Assembly: GCF_010093535.1 (NCBI RefSeq) | Contig: NW_022985201.1 | Location: forward strand, 73,621-137,620 | Length of the DNA stretch: 64,000 bases | Origin: Lindgomyces ingoldianus | Taxonomy: Eukaryota > Ascomycota > Dothideomycetes > Pleosporales > Lindgomycetaceae | Direction: 5' to 3' | Notes under the pieces: generated by a model | What the model was told of the DNA's origin: nothing | The model's database searches: none | The model's input: the letters and a program-made list of their open reading frames with translations, nothing else | Made by a program: the position numbers and the translations under genes | Shown: in pieces, positions 27,180 through 39,576 of the stretch | Layout: every line of letters starts with the position of its first letter | Numbering within the stretch: the first letter of the stretch is position 1

Positions 27180-27414
27180 AATAGTAGATTAATTTTTTAT
27201 ATTATATAGTAAGCTTTACTACTATATAAAGTAAGAAGAAAATAGTGTAAGATATATACTAAAGCTATTAAAGCTATATAACTTAGTAGCTAGATAATAG
27301 TAAATTAATTCTTTATATTATATAGTAAGCTCTACTACTATATAAAGTAAGAAAAAGATAGTATAAGGCGCACACTAAAGCTATTAAAGCTACATAACTT
27401 AGTAGCTAAATAAT
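27180..27414 (+). repeat. Tandem ~116-bp repeat in the K0 leader
   Basis: Two direct copies of a unit starting AATAGTAGATTAAT / AATAGTAAATTAAT, lying before the gag-like region. K4 (48782-49020) also has two copies; in K3 the copies are separated by a duplicated palindrome. Confidence 0.75.
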
Positions 27415-27665
27415 AGTAGTACTTATATAATTTACTAAAAAAGTAATTAACTATACTATTATAATAAAATTTTACTAGCAACTAATAACTCTATATAATA
27501 ATAAAAAAATAAAGAATAATTTCTATTATATAAATAACTTATAAAAAATATAAAAATATTAAAAATAACACTATAAAATAAAACTAGCCTAGAGTACTAA
27601 AATAATAAGATTAATATATTAAAAGCTTTAATAAGCTTATAAACTTAATTATATAACATACCTAA

Positions 27666-27818
27666 TGTAAGAACAGAGCTCTGTACTACTACGCTAATAT
27701 AACTAAAAAGGTGCGAATAATTAACTAACAGTTAATTATTGCGTACAGAATAGTATATATACCTGTCCCACGTAAGCACCATCTCAGCCTTACACGTAAG
27801 CGCTATCTTGGCCTTACA
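27666..27818 (-). repeat. TRIM LTR, left
   Basis: 153 bp. It contains two ~26-bp direct units, each ending in GCCTTACA. Confidence 0.88.
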
Positions 27819-28116
27819 TTATCCCCCTTCTTAGCAGATGCATGTCCTAGGCGTCACATGACCTACCCGCAGCTCAGAGGCGCCTATGCGCATGTCTTGG
27901 TTACTGGCCAGAGGCTGACCACCTGCGGCCCAGAGGCGCGGGATAAACACGACGCAACGCTCAGTGGCCACGCCAGCTAAGCTATACACACTAGACCTCC
28001 CAGCAGCTATAATGTGGCGCTAGAAGAGGCTGCCTTACGTTTTAGTCTAAAAACTAGCAAAGCTGTCTAAGGTGTAGGTTAAACGCGTAACTGTCCTTAT
28101 TGTTAGTTAATTATTA

Positions 28117-28269
28117 TGTAAGAATAGAGCTCTGTACTACTACGCTAATATAACTAAAAAGGTGCAAATAATTAACTAACAGTTAATTATTGCGTACAGA
28201 ATAGTATATATACCTGTCGCACGTAAGCACTATCTCGGCCTTACACGTAAGCGCCATCCCGGCCTTACA
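28117..28269 (-). repeat. TRIM LTR, right
   Basis: 153 bp, nearly identical to the left LTR; differences are mostly C/T and G/A. Confidence 0.88.
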
Positions 28270-31087
28270 CCTAACAGGTTAGCTGGCCACACAGGTTAGC
28301 CAGCTACTTTTGCTAAGCCCCTACTAAACTCTACCTATCTACATAATGCCTTAACAACAACACTAGATTAAATCTTCTAAAGAACGTTAAATATAGCTTG
28401 CTTTTTAGGCTTTTAAATAAGACTTAAAACTTTCCTTATAACGCGCTATAGCTATCTATAATGTCTCTTACACAACACTAAGCAATTAACGCGCTAGACA
28501 GCCTTTATAAGCAGAATGCTAGCCTAAATTAAGGAATCTAACTAAGCTTAAAAAAAAAGTAGTTATTAAGTATATACTTAAGCTTATTACACGCAGATTT
28601 CCTTTTAGGCTTGTAGCTATAGCTAATATAGCTAATTTCTTACCTGCAGAGCGTAATCTAGGCTAGCTTAGCTTAAACTAGCCTAGTATATAAGTTAAGC
28701 ACTGCCCTAAGTTTATAATAAAGTTTAATTATAAGTATAATTATAAAAGAGTGCTTTATAAGAATCTAAAGGTTATCTAGAGCTAGTTTTACTTAGTAGC
28801 TAACATAAAAGCTAAGTATAGTATTTAAAATAAAGATAAGTATAACTTTAACAAGTTAAGCTTTATAATAGGCTAGATATTAACTAAAGCAGTTGTTATA
28901 GCTTTAAAGAAATAAAGACAGCTAAAGGTAATATAGTAAAGTAATAGAAAGTAAATAATAGTTATTTAAAGTATTAACATAATAAAGTAGGCTATAAGAT
29001 TATAAAGCTTTAAGCAGTAAATAAGGCTACTATATAACATAGATTGCATAAAAAAAAGTAGATTTAAGTAAAAAAAACTTTAATAGTTAAAAATAAGGCT
29101 TGTCTAACTACTCTAAAGAAGTTTAGAGTGTGTAGTAATAAGAAGAAGCTAAAGACGCAAGTGCACACTAAAAGAGGTAAGCTAAGTTAAAGGTAATATA
29201 AGTAGTGTAATTAGACTAGGCATAACTTGCGTATATGTAAGTAAGTAGTAGAAGTAGACTCTAAATAATATCTTATATTATATTACTTTATACAGGGCTA
29301 AAGTGGGCTGTTTTGCAAGAGAATAGAGTGGTTTTAGTAGGGGCTTAGCAAAAGTAGCTGGCTAACCTGTGTAGCCGGCCAACCTGTTAGGTATGTTATA
29401 AGTTATATAATTACTAATTTATATATAATAACTTAAAAAAGTGCTACTTTTTTAAGTTTATATATAAAAAATTTTAAAAAATAGACACTATAAGACTTTT
29501 TAGCACTTAGCTATACATTTAAAAAAAAGCTTATATAAGTGCTAAAAAATAAAAACATTATACTATAGCTAAGTAATAAAGGTACCTAAGCCTAAAAGCT
29601 ATATAATATAGCATAAAAAAAGTAATTATACTAAAAAGGCTTTATATATAATTTTTATTACTATATAAGGCTTTATATAAAAGTAGACTAAACATAATGC
29701 TATTATTAACACTAAATATACTAGTATTACCTGCTTCTACACTTTAGCTAGCACTACACTAATTACTATATAAATAATACATGCCACCCTACCTAACGCC
29801 TGCTCCACACCCTTAATTATACACACTACTGCTTATAGTAGTGTATACACTACTAATACTACCTATATAATTTATACTATATTATAACTTATATAAACTT
29901 CTACTTTAAAAGGAAACTACTAAAGAAAAACTTTTAGTAGATAAAATTATATAATTTTAAAAAGTATAAAAAAAATAATAACTATATAAGTTAACTATAT
30001 AACATTTTTATAAATAAAATAAAGATCTTTATTAATTTATATTAATAGCTAGATATTTAAAAAACTTAGTATATAAATATCTTTTTAGATATTTTAAAAA
30101 GTTAGGTAAATATGTACTATATGTATAACATAAGCCTTAGACATAACTAGAAGCATTTATACAACACTTTAAGTAGTTACTTTAACACTAATGTAAACTA
30201 TAGCTAGTACTAGATAAACTAGATAATAATAACTTTTATATAATACTAATAAAAAAACTTTAATAAAACTTTATATAAAGTTTTTAAAATAATAATTAAT
30301 AAGCTTACACTTATATAAAAAGCACTAAAAATAAAATTTTAAAAAGATGTTTTACTACACACTACTATTATATAAGCTTGTTAAGAATAACTAAAACTAG
30401 AACATGCTATGTTTACTATTAAGCTTTTATGTAAAGCCTTATTTAGTAACTTATAGGCATTACTTTAAGTTACTATAAACTAAAAAGTAAACTAATACTT
30501 TTAAAAACTGCCTAATATATACTATATAAACTACTAATATAACTCTATATAACGTACCTAACGGGTTGGCCGGCCACACAGGTTGGCCGGCCACTTTTGC
30601 CAAGCCCCTACTAAACTCTACCTATCTACATAATGCTTTAACAACAACACTAGATTAAATCTTCTAAAGAACGTTAAATACAGCTTGCTTTTTAGGCTCT
30701 TAAATAAGACTTAAAACTCTCCTTGCAACGCGCTGCAGCTATCTATAATGTCTCTTACATAACACTAAGCAATTAACGCGCTAGACAGCCTTTATAAGCA
30801 GAATGCTAGCCTAAATTAAGGAATCTAACTAAGCTTAAAAAGAAGGTAGTTGTTAAGTATATACTTAAGCTTATTACGCGCAGATTTCCCCCTAGGCTTG
30901 CAGCTATAGCTAATATAGCTAATTCCTTGCCTATAGAGCGTAATCTAGGCTAGGTTAGCTTAAACTAGACTAGTATATAGGTTAAGCACTGCCCTAAGTT
31001 TATAATAAAGTTTAATTATAAGAATAATTATAAAAGAGTGCTCTACAAGGATCTAGAGGTTATCTAAGGCTAGTTTTGCCTAGTAGC

Positions 31088-31405
31088 TGTCACGGTATCC
31101 TCCCCGGATCCCAGACATAACTGTATTAGACGCGTACTAGAGTATTATTAGTGCACGTCTGACATAAACACAACACAACATAGACATAAACTTAAGCATA
31201 AACTACCTTAACACTAACTAAACCTAGAATAGGCTTAATTTATACTTAAAGCGCTTAGACTTCTAAGCTAAGTATTTAATTACTAATTTTCTCTTAAACC
31301 TTTTTATTCCTTACATAATGTCTTAGACTTACTATAATACCTTATGTAGTAATTAAACTAGACCTCTGTAAAGCTTTATAACCTTACTTATACATAATTA
31401 TAACA
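31088..31405 (+). repeat. G5 5' LTR
   Basis: 318 bp. The outer start is intact (CTCCCCGGATCCCAG); the inner end is decayed (CATAATTATAACA). Confidence 0.93.
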
Positions 31406-32279
31406 TTATGTTATGTTAAAACTTTAGCTAAGAATAGCCTTTAAATCTAATCTAATAAGCTTAGTACTTATATAACTCTAAGCTATTAAAGTAAGCTAAA
31501 AAGCTTTTTAAAAAGTGCTTACTTTATAAAAAAGCTACTACATTATAAGCTTTAAAGCTTTTTAAAAAGACTTTAAAGAATAGCTTTATGTTATTAAGTA
31601 GTCTATTTCTACTTTAACTTTTATTATAGTAGTAAAAACTAAGAACTTACTAGCCTTAAAGCTTACTTAAAAGTCTAGAGATAGCTTAACTTTTTTCTGC
31701 CTAACACTGCCTATAACCTGTAACTTTTTTAACCTAGTAATAAAATCTAACTAACTCTTTAATCCCCTGCTGTTTAATAGAAAATAGAAAGACCTACTTT
31801 TCTTTTTACATAAGCTTTAATATAAACTTAAAGAAAAAATAAACTAATTTCCCTTTAAATGCTTTTAGTTACTATATGCCTACTCTTAACTTAACTATAA
31901 TATAACAGCCTTAATTAACTTACTAATAGATAAAGATATTATTAACTTAGATTAATTTATAGTGTTCTTGTAAGTAACTTATAAAGACTTAAATAAAAAG
32001 TTAATAGCCCTAAGTTACCTAAACACCTTATAATAAAAAAAAAAAAGCTTTACTTTACACTTTACTAAGTTCTACTAACTTGCATTTAATATAGGCCTAA
32101 ATAAGATAGGTCTAATTATAGCCTTATATAACTCCCTCTTAACTAAACTGTAACGCGCTATAGTAGGAGAACCCCTTCTAAATAACCTTAACGCGTATGC
32201 AAACCTAATTACTACCTATAATAATAACATAAGGTTCCTCCCTGTACAAGCCCTAATACGCCCCTAAACTAGCGCAGTT

Positions 32280-35200
32280 GCAAATAAGGACCCTAATGTA
32301 ATAAAAATTAATTTAAATTATGCTTTAGTTAGTTCTAGAAAGTGTAAAAATTATAAAAAAAAAAGTTAATATTTTAAGTGTAGTAAGTATAGTTATATCT
32401 TCTAAAACTACTTTATTCCCTTTTTTTAAGTCTACATAAGTAGCGCTGCTAGTACTTATTAAAGATTTTTACTATTTTAATTTTATTTTTATAAAAGCTT
32501 TAACTTGTATTTAAGCCTTAATCCCTTTTGCTACTCTTAACATAGCTGCAGCTATAGCAGTAGAAGCCTGTAAAAAGGCTTGTCCTAGGGCTAAGTTGCC
32601 CCTTAGGACTAATTTAACACTAGATCTTTGCTAACTTATAAGCTAAGTCCCCTACTAATAACTAAAAGTACTAAGTTAATATTCTTATATATTTATAATA
32701 AAGAACTATATTAGCTCTAATATAGGCTCTTATTAACTTAGAAGTAAACAGTATAGGTTATATTAATAAAGAACTAGCGCATAAACTAAATCTTTAATTA
32801 ACACTACTTACCTAAATAATTTACCTAACTAGATTTAATAGAAAACAACTTAAAAAAGGTTTTATTTTCTATACTATAACTATTATAATTACCTACTAAC
32901 ACTATAAGGAGCAAATTAAACTCTATGTAATAAACATAGGATATTATAAGCTAATTCTAGAACAACTATAGCTATATTAGCATAAAGTTACCTTTAATTA
33001 CTAAAAGTAAGTTCTAAACTTTAACTTTTTTTAATGCTAAAACATATGCTTATGCTTACACCTAAACAACACCTAAATAGCACTTAATATAAAAGGTTTT
33101 TAGATGTACTTCTTAATAACCTAGAAAAGAACTACCTAAGTAAGGCTAACAAGCTAGGCCTTTTACTAAGATAGGCTATATAAAATAATTTAATAACTAC
33201 TTAAACTTAAAGAAAAAAAAGCCTTTAAAGAACCTTTACCTACCTAATTTAGACATAAACTAGGACTTAAATAGCAGATAGACATCTACTACATAAGACC
33301 TGCCTTATTTGTAACTCTAGCTTAATAACTAGATTACAAAATCTACGTAGTTATAATTTCTAATATAGACTAAGCTTTAGCTCTCTAAAAACACACTAAC
33401 TTAAGAATAATAGTCTCTTAAGACTACTATAACTTGTTATATATCTTCTTTTAAAACAAGTCTAATAAGCTTTTAATATAACATCTATATAATTACTAGA
33501 TAACTTTTAAGCCTAGTAAATAACCTAGTTATAGGCTACTGTATAAGATGTTGCTAAATAAATTAAAAGTGCTTTAAAAATACTTTAATAAGAACTTAAA
33601 AAAAGGGTTTATTTAAGCTAGCTTTTTACTAGTAGTGTTACTTATACTATTTATAAAGAAACCTAGAAGTAGGCTTTAATTCTGCGTTAACTACTAAAGA
33701 CTAAATGCTGTTACTATTAAGAACTAATACTTAATTCCCTTTTTATAAAAAACTCTAAGCTAACTAAGTAAAGTAAAGTATTTTATAAAGTTAGATATTA
33801 TTACTGCTTCTAATAAGCTAAAAATAGTAAAGGGCAATAAGTAGCTAACAGCGTTTTAGACCTAATATAGACTATTTAAGTACCTAGTAATGCCCTTTAG
33901 CTTAGCTAACACGCCTAGTACTTTTTAACATTTTGTAAATAACTTGCTCTAACCCTACCTAGATATGTTCTGCACTGCGTATATTAATAATATTCTAATT
34001 TATAGTAATAGCCTTTTAGAGCATAAACAGCATGTACGCTTAGTGCTAAAGGCTATAGAAAAAGCAGGTTTGCAACTTAACATAGACAAATATAAGTTCT
34101 ACTAATTAAAAGTTACATATTTAGGATATGTAATCTTTATAAATAGCATCTAAATAGACCCTATTAAAGTTTAGACTATGCTAGATTAGTAATACCTAAA
34201 GAATATAAAGAATGTTTAAGCTTTTATAGAATTTACTAACTTTTACTAATAATTTATTAACAACTTTTTATAGCTAGTAAGCCCTATAATTACACTTACT
34301 AAAAAAAAAAGTTTAATTTAACTTTAACTTAAATTACTAATAGTTCTTTAACTAGCTAAAAAAAGCCTTTACTAAAGCTTTAATACTCTACTACTTTAAC
34401 TCTAAACTACTAATACTTATAGAAGCTAATGCCTTAGACTACATAGTAGCAGGAGTTCTCTTTTAGACTAAGCTAGATAGGACTATTAGGCCTATTATAT
34501 ACTTCTTAAAAAAAATAAGTCCTGTAGAAGGTAATTATAAAATCTATAACAAGAAATTACTTACTATAGTACACTACTTTAAATAATAGCAACCTAAACT
34601 AGAAGGTGCAGCGCATTTAATATAGGTTTTATTTAACTATAAGAACTTATAGTACTTTGCAACTATAAAATAACTTAGCTACTAATAAGCTTATTAGTTT
34701 AAATACTTATTCTATTTTAATTTTAAGATTACTTATTATCTTAGTTAAAATAAAGAGAAACTAGATGCCTTTATAAAGCAATTCTAAAACGTCCCTACTT
34801 AAAAAGAAGTGTAAAAGGCTTAACACTAAACTTTACTTTAACTTAAGCTATTTTTAGACCTTAACTTAAATAAAATAGATTAGATAATTAATTAAATTAT
34901 TACTAATAAGTATTTAAATAATAAATTTATTTAAGAAACCTTAAACCTACTCTAAAATAGCGCTAGTTAGTTAAAGAAGGTAACACTAGCTAACTATAAA
35001 AACTAAAATAGTAAGCTGTATTACTGTAACTAACTTATAATCTCTAATTCTAATAAACTAAGAATTAAACTACTCTAAATTATACACAACTTGCCTGTTA
35101 AAAGACACCTAGGCAGAGGAAAGACTCTTAACCTACTATAGAGAGAGTACTACTAGCCCTGCATGTTCTATACTGTACGCTAATACGTATTATGTTGCTA

Positions 35201-36410
35201 TACTTGCTGTAAAGTAAAGGCCTCTTAAAAAAAGTATAATAGCCTACTTAAACTACTTCTAATCTCTAAATAAGCTTAAAAAGACATATTAATTAATTTT
35301 ATTATAAACCTACCTTTATCTAAAGAGTATATAAATATTATAGTAGTTGTTAATTACTTAACTAAGTATTAATACTTAATACTATGTTCCTTTATAACTG
35401 CCCTTAATATAGCCTAGTTATTCTACTAATACGTATAAGTTTACTATAGCCTGCCTAACATAATTATATTAGATAGAGGTACGTAGTTTATCTTAGCCTT
35501 CTAGGACAAACTCTGTAAACAGCTCTAAATTGTCCCCTATCTATCTACAGCTTTTTACCTAGAGACTAATAGCTAGACTAAGAATGTAAACGCTGTAATA
35601 GAATAAGTCTTATAAGTATATATAAACTACTAGTAGGATAACTAGGTAAAATAGTTAGCTACAGCATAGTTTAAAGCTAATAACATAATATCTAAATTAA
35701 CATAAGTATTCTTATTCTTAGTAAACTATAAATACTACTTTTAAATAAGATTTAAACTACTTATAAATACCCCCTAACTAACTTATTAATTTGTATAAGT
35801 AATAGACATAAACAGACTTATTAACAAAATCTAAAATATATCTAAATATGTTTATAAAAAGCTTACATAGGCTTAAGCTTTTTAATAAAAGTACATAAAC
35901 TAATTTTAAACTCTTGCCCTTGTGTATGTAGCTAGTAAGAAGGTCTAGCTAGACACTAGAAATATCTAAATAAACTAATAATTAAAGAAACTTAATTAGA
36001 AAAACCTTAGCCTCTTTATAGTAGCTTATATAGTCTTATTACATGCTTACTAATTAATCCTACTTAACAGCATAAAGATACACCCTGTGTTCCACGTATT
36101 ATTGCTGCGCTAAGTAGCCTCTAAATCTAACTATCTACCTAGACAGCTAAACTTGCTACTTAAACCTATTATTATAAATAATAAACTAGAATATGTTGTA
36201 AAAGACATTAAATAGATCTAGTTTAATAAAAAAAAACATATTTATAAATACTTTATAAAATAGACTAGATATAATAAACTGTTGTAAGAACCTGCAGAAG
36301 CTTTATAAAAGAACTCTACAGTAACCTAATTCTACACCTAATACCTATCTAAACTAAACCTGTACCCTAATAAAGACAACCTAATGCTAGAACTACTAAT
36401 GTAAAGAATT
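32280..36410 (+). pseudogene. G5 pol remnant: RT, RNase H, integrase, chromodomain
   Basis: Reading through the stops gives recognisable blocks. A cysteine cluster resembling a zinc knuckle lies near 32330-32400. Reverse transcriptase spans about 33740-34220, with the active site at 33968-34009 reading FCTAYINNILIYSN, where the family has YIDD. RNase H follows near 34420-34620. The integrase zinc finger (H..H, C..C) is near 35082-35220 and the catalytic part runs to about 35650. The C-terminal chromodomain lies near 36180-36400, with KYFIK, a position expected to be tryptophan now TAG, and EPAEAL. TAG at conserved Trp and Gln positions and D-to-N changes are what RIP produces. No protein can be made. 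Confidence 0.85.
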
Positions 36411-36435
36411 CCCTTTCTAATAAAGGGGGGGGTAC

Positions 36436-36753
36436 TGTTACAGTATCCTCCCTAGATCCTAGACATAACTATATTAGACATGTACTAGAGTATTATTAGT
36501 GCACGTCTAACATAAATATAACATAATACAGACATAAACTTAAGCATAAACTGCCTTAACACTAACTAAACCTAGAATAGGCTTAATTTATACCTAAAGC
36601 GCTTAGACTTTTAAGCTAAGTATTTAATTACTAATTTCCTTTTAAACTTTCTTGTTCCTTACACAACGTCTTGTACCTACTATAATACCTCACATAGTAA
36701 TTAAACTAGACCTCTGTGAAGCTCTATAACCTTACTCGTGCATAATCGTGACA
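36436..36753 (+). repeat. G5 3' LTR
   Basis: 318 bp. The inner start is decayed (TGTTACAGTATCC); the outer end is intact (CATAATCGTGACA). Confidence 0.93.
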
Positions 36754-37598
36754 GTAGCTAACATAAAAGCTAAGTACAGTATCTAAGATAAAGACAGGTA
36801 TAACTTTAACAAGTTAGGCTTTATAATAGGCTAGATATTAACTAAACCAGTTGTTACAGCTTTAGAAAGACAAGAACAGCTAAAGGCAATATAGTAAGGT
36901 AATAGGGAGTAGATAACAGTTATCTAGAGCATTAATATAACAGGGTGGGCTATAAAATTATAGAGCTTTAAGCAGTAAATAAGGCTGCTATGTAACATAG
37001 ACTGCATAAAAGGAAGCATATTTAGGCAGAAAGGACTTTAATAGTTAAGGATAGGGCTTATCTAACTGCTCTAAAGGAGTTTAGAGCGCGTAGTAATAAA
37101 AAGAAGCTAAAAACACAGGTGCGCGCTAAAAGAGGTAAGCTAAGTTAAAAGTAATATAAGCAGTGTAATTAGACTAGGCATAACTTATGTATGTGTAAGT
37201 AAGTAGCAGAAGTAGACTCTAAATAATATCTTATGTTGTATTACTCTATACAGGGCTAAAGTGGGCTGTTTTGCGAGAGAATGGGGTGGTTTTAGTAGGG
37301 GCTTGGCAAAAGTGGCCGGCTAACCTGTGTGGCCGGCCAACCCGTTAGGTACGTTAATAAAAGTCTGCATAATAAGAAAAAAGCTTTTTTTTATATAAAA
37401 AAAATAATATAAAAGATTTTTATCTAAGTTTAGGCTATAATCTAGAGATAACTGCATATAAATAAAAAATTGCTTTATCTGCTATAAAAAATGTTAATTA
37501 TTAAACTACTTTTATAATAACTATACATAAGTAACGAACTAGTACATTGCCTTATATAAAAATTTTTATAATAAGACTTTATTATATAAAGCTATTAC

Positions 37599-37879
37599 TG
37601 TTTGTACACAGCAGCAGCGTCACGGCCTGGATACAAGCGATCGCGCACGAGCAGGATCACGTATCTATGTCACATGATGCTTGTGCGCGAACCTCTGTGC
37701 GTGAACATCTAGATATCCCCCTTTTTCCTTTATATAAAAGAAAGATAAAAGTAATAGAACTAAAAACATGTTACTTTTACCTTACCTACTTTATACACTA
37801 TGCACACTATACACTACTCTTACTTTTGCTACTTAAGTGCTTATACTATAAGCAGCTAGCTATTAGAGCCTATTTAACA
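37599..37879 (+). repeat. K3 5' LTR
   Basis: 281 bp. The outer part is well preserved (GTCACGGCCTGGATAC). Confidence 0.92.
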
Positions 37880-39576
37880 CTAATTAGTAGTTAATTTAAT
37901 TAACTATAAATTAGTAAGAGTAATAATAGAGTACCTATGCTTTATAAGGTACTTTATTTTATTACTTATTCTCTAGAAAGAGTAATAATAAAGCACTTAT
38001 ACCTTATAAAGTACTTTATTTAGTTACTTATCTTTTAGAATAGTAGATTAATCTTTTACATTATACAGCAAGCTCTACTACTATATAAAGTAAGAAGAAG
38101 ATAGTGTAAGACACACACTAAAAGCTATTAAAGCTGCACAACCTAGCAGCTAGATAACAGCAGTACCTGCATAATCTACTGCATAAGTAATTAACTCTAC
38201 GCCTTATAAAGCACTTTATTTTATTACTTATCTTTTAGAAAGAGTAATAATAAAGCACTTATACTTTATAAAGTACTTTATTTAGTTACTTATTTCTTAA
38301 GATAGTAAATTAATTCTTTACATTATATAGTAAGCTCTGCTACTATATAAAGTAAAAAGAAGATAGTGTAAGGCGCACACTAAAGCTATTAAAGCTGCAC
38401 AACTTAGTAGCTAGATAATAGTAGTACTTATGTAATCTACTAAAAAAGTAATTAACTATACTATTATAATAAAATCTTATTAGCAACTAACAACTTTATG
38501 TAATAATAAAAAAAATAAGAAATAATTTCTGTTATATAAATAACTTATAAAAAACATAAAGATATTAGAGGCAACACTATAAAATAAGACTAGCCTAAAG
38601 TACTAGAATAATAAAATTAATATGTTAGAAGCTTTAATAAGCCTATAAACTTAATTATATATAAGTTATATAATTACTAATTTATATATAATAACTTAAA
38701 AGGGCGCTACTTTTTTAAGTTTATATATAAAAGATTTTAAAAAATAAATACTATAAGACTTCTTAGCACTTAGCTGTGTGTTTAAAAAAGAGCTTATATA
38801 AGTGCTAAAAGACAAAAGAATTACACTATAGCTAGGTAATAAAAGTACCTAAGCCTAAAGGCTATATAATATAGCATAAAAAAAAGTAATTACACTAAAA
38901 AGGCTTTATACATAACCTTTATTACTATATAAGGCTCTACATAGAAGCAGACTAAACATAATGCTGCTATTAACACTAAATATACTAATATTACTTACTT
39001 CTATACTTTAGCTAGCACTACACTAATTACTATATAAACAATACATGCCACCTTACCTAACGCCTGCTCTACACCCTTAATTGTACACACCACCGCCTGC
39101 AGTAGTGTATACACTACTAATACCACCTGCACAATCTATACTACATTACAGCCTGTATAAACTTCTACTCTAAAAGGAAACTGCTAAAGAAAAACTTCTA
39201 GTAGATAAAATTATATAATTTTAAAAAGCATAAAAAAATAATAACTATATAAGTTAACTATATAATATTTTTATAAATAAAATAAAATTTTTTATTAATT
39301 TATATTAATAGCTAAATATTTAGAAAACTTAGTATATAAACATCTTTCTAAATATTTTAAAAAGTTAGGTAAATATATACTATATATATAACATAGGCTT
39401 TAGACATAACTAGAAGCATTTATACAACACCTTAAGTAGTTACTTTAACACTAATGTAAACTATAGCTAGTACTAGACAGACTAGACAATAATAACTTTT
39501 ATATAATGCTAATAAAAAAACTTTAATAAGAGTTTATATAAAGTTTTTAAAGTAATAATTAATAAGCTTACACTTA

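Larger units (their letters stand above)
27666..28269 (-). mobile_element. TRIM: miniature LTR retroelement (604 bp)
   Basis: Two 153-bp LTRs (27666-27818, 28117-28269; TGTAAG...CTTACA) surround a 298-bp non-coding interior. The target duplication CCTAA (27661-27665 and 28270-28274) lies in the left inverted repeat of A1; A2 has the uninterrupted site. A purine tract on the minus strand (AAGAAGGGGGATAA, next to 27818) suggests minus orientation. No gag, pol or clear tRNA primer site is seen, so it must have moved using enzymes of another element. The interior retains TCA, TGA, TGG and CCA, in contrast to its LTRs and surroundings. Confidence 0.85.
27656..29396 (+). mobile_element. Pogo-type transposon A1 (1132 bp without TRIM)
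   Basis: Inserted at TA in K0 (27654-27655 and 29397-29398); the empty site reads continuously in K3 near 38650. The terminal inverted repeat is about 55 bp. The plus strand holds the N-terminal part of a pogo/Fot-type transposase from about 28347 (MPQQQH, HTH region), the start of the DDE region, then a jump to the C-terminal part ending near 29280. The middle of the catalytic domain is missing, as in A2. A TRIM element sits 10 bp from the left end. It is non-autonomous and RIP-mutated. Confidence 0.88.
31088..36753 (+). mobile_element. Gypsy chromovirus G5 (complete, 5666 bp)
   Basis: Complete element with target duplication GTAGC (31083-31087 and 36754-36758), inserted in the transposase remnant of A2. 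The uninterrupted site is visible in A1 near 28795. Two 318-bp LTRs flank gag, protease, reverse transcriptase, RNase H, integrase and a C-terminal chromodomain, the domain order of chromoviruses. A polypurine tract (36425-36432) precedes the 3' LTR. This is the best copy for reading the family. Confidence 0.93.
30552..37354 (+). mobile_element. Pogo-type transposon A2 (1132 bp), split by G5
   Basis: The TA target duplication lies at 30550-30551 and 37355-37356; K2 (reverse, near 10040) and K3 (near 41650) show the empty site. The terminal inverted repeats begin ACGTACCTAACGGG, with GGTTGGCCGGCCAC repeated twice at each end. The plus strand carries the same truncated transposase as A1: N-terminal HTH part (from about 30618), first DDE block (about 31040-31087 and 36760-36830), deletion, and C-terminal tail (to about 37230). 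Without G5 the length is exactly that of A1. A2 is the least mutated copy; its GGCCGGCC sites are intact. Confidence 0.9.

Noticed and set aside
12985..36753. Regularly repeated sequences resembling an array (CRISPR-like spacing)
   Set aside because: The repeats are 280-318 bp LTRs with transposon interiors and target duplications, in a fungal genome.
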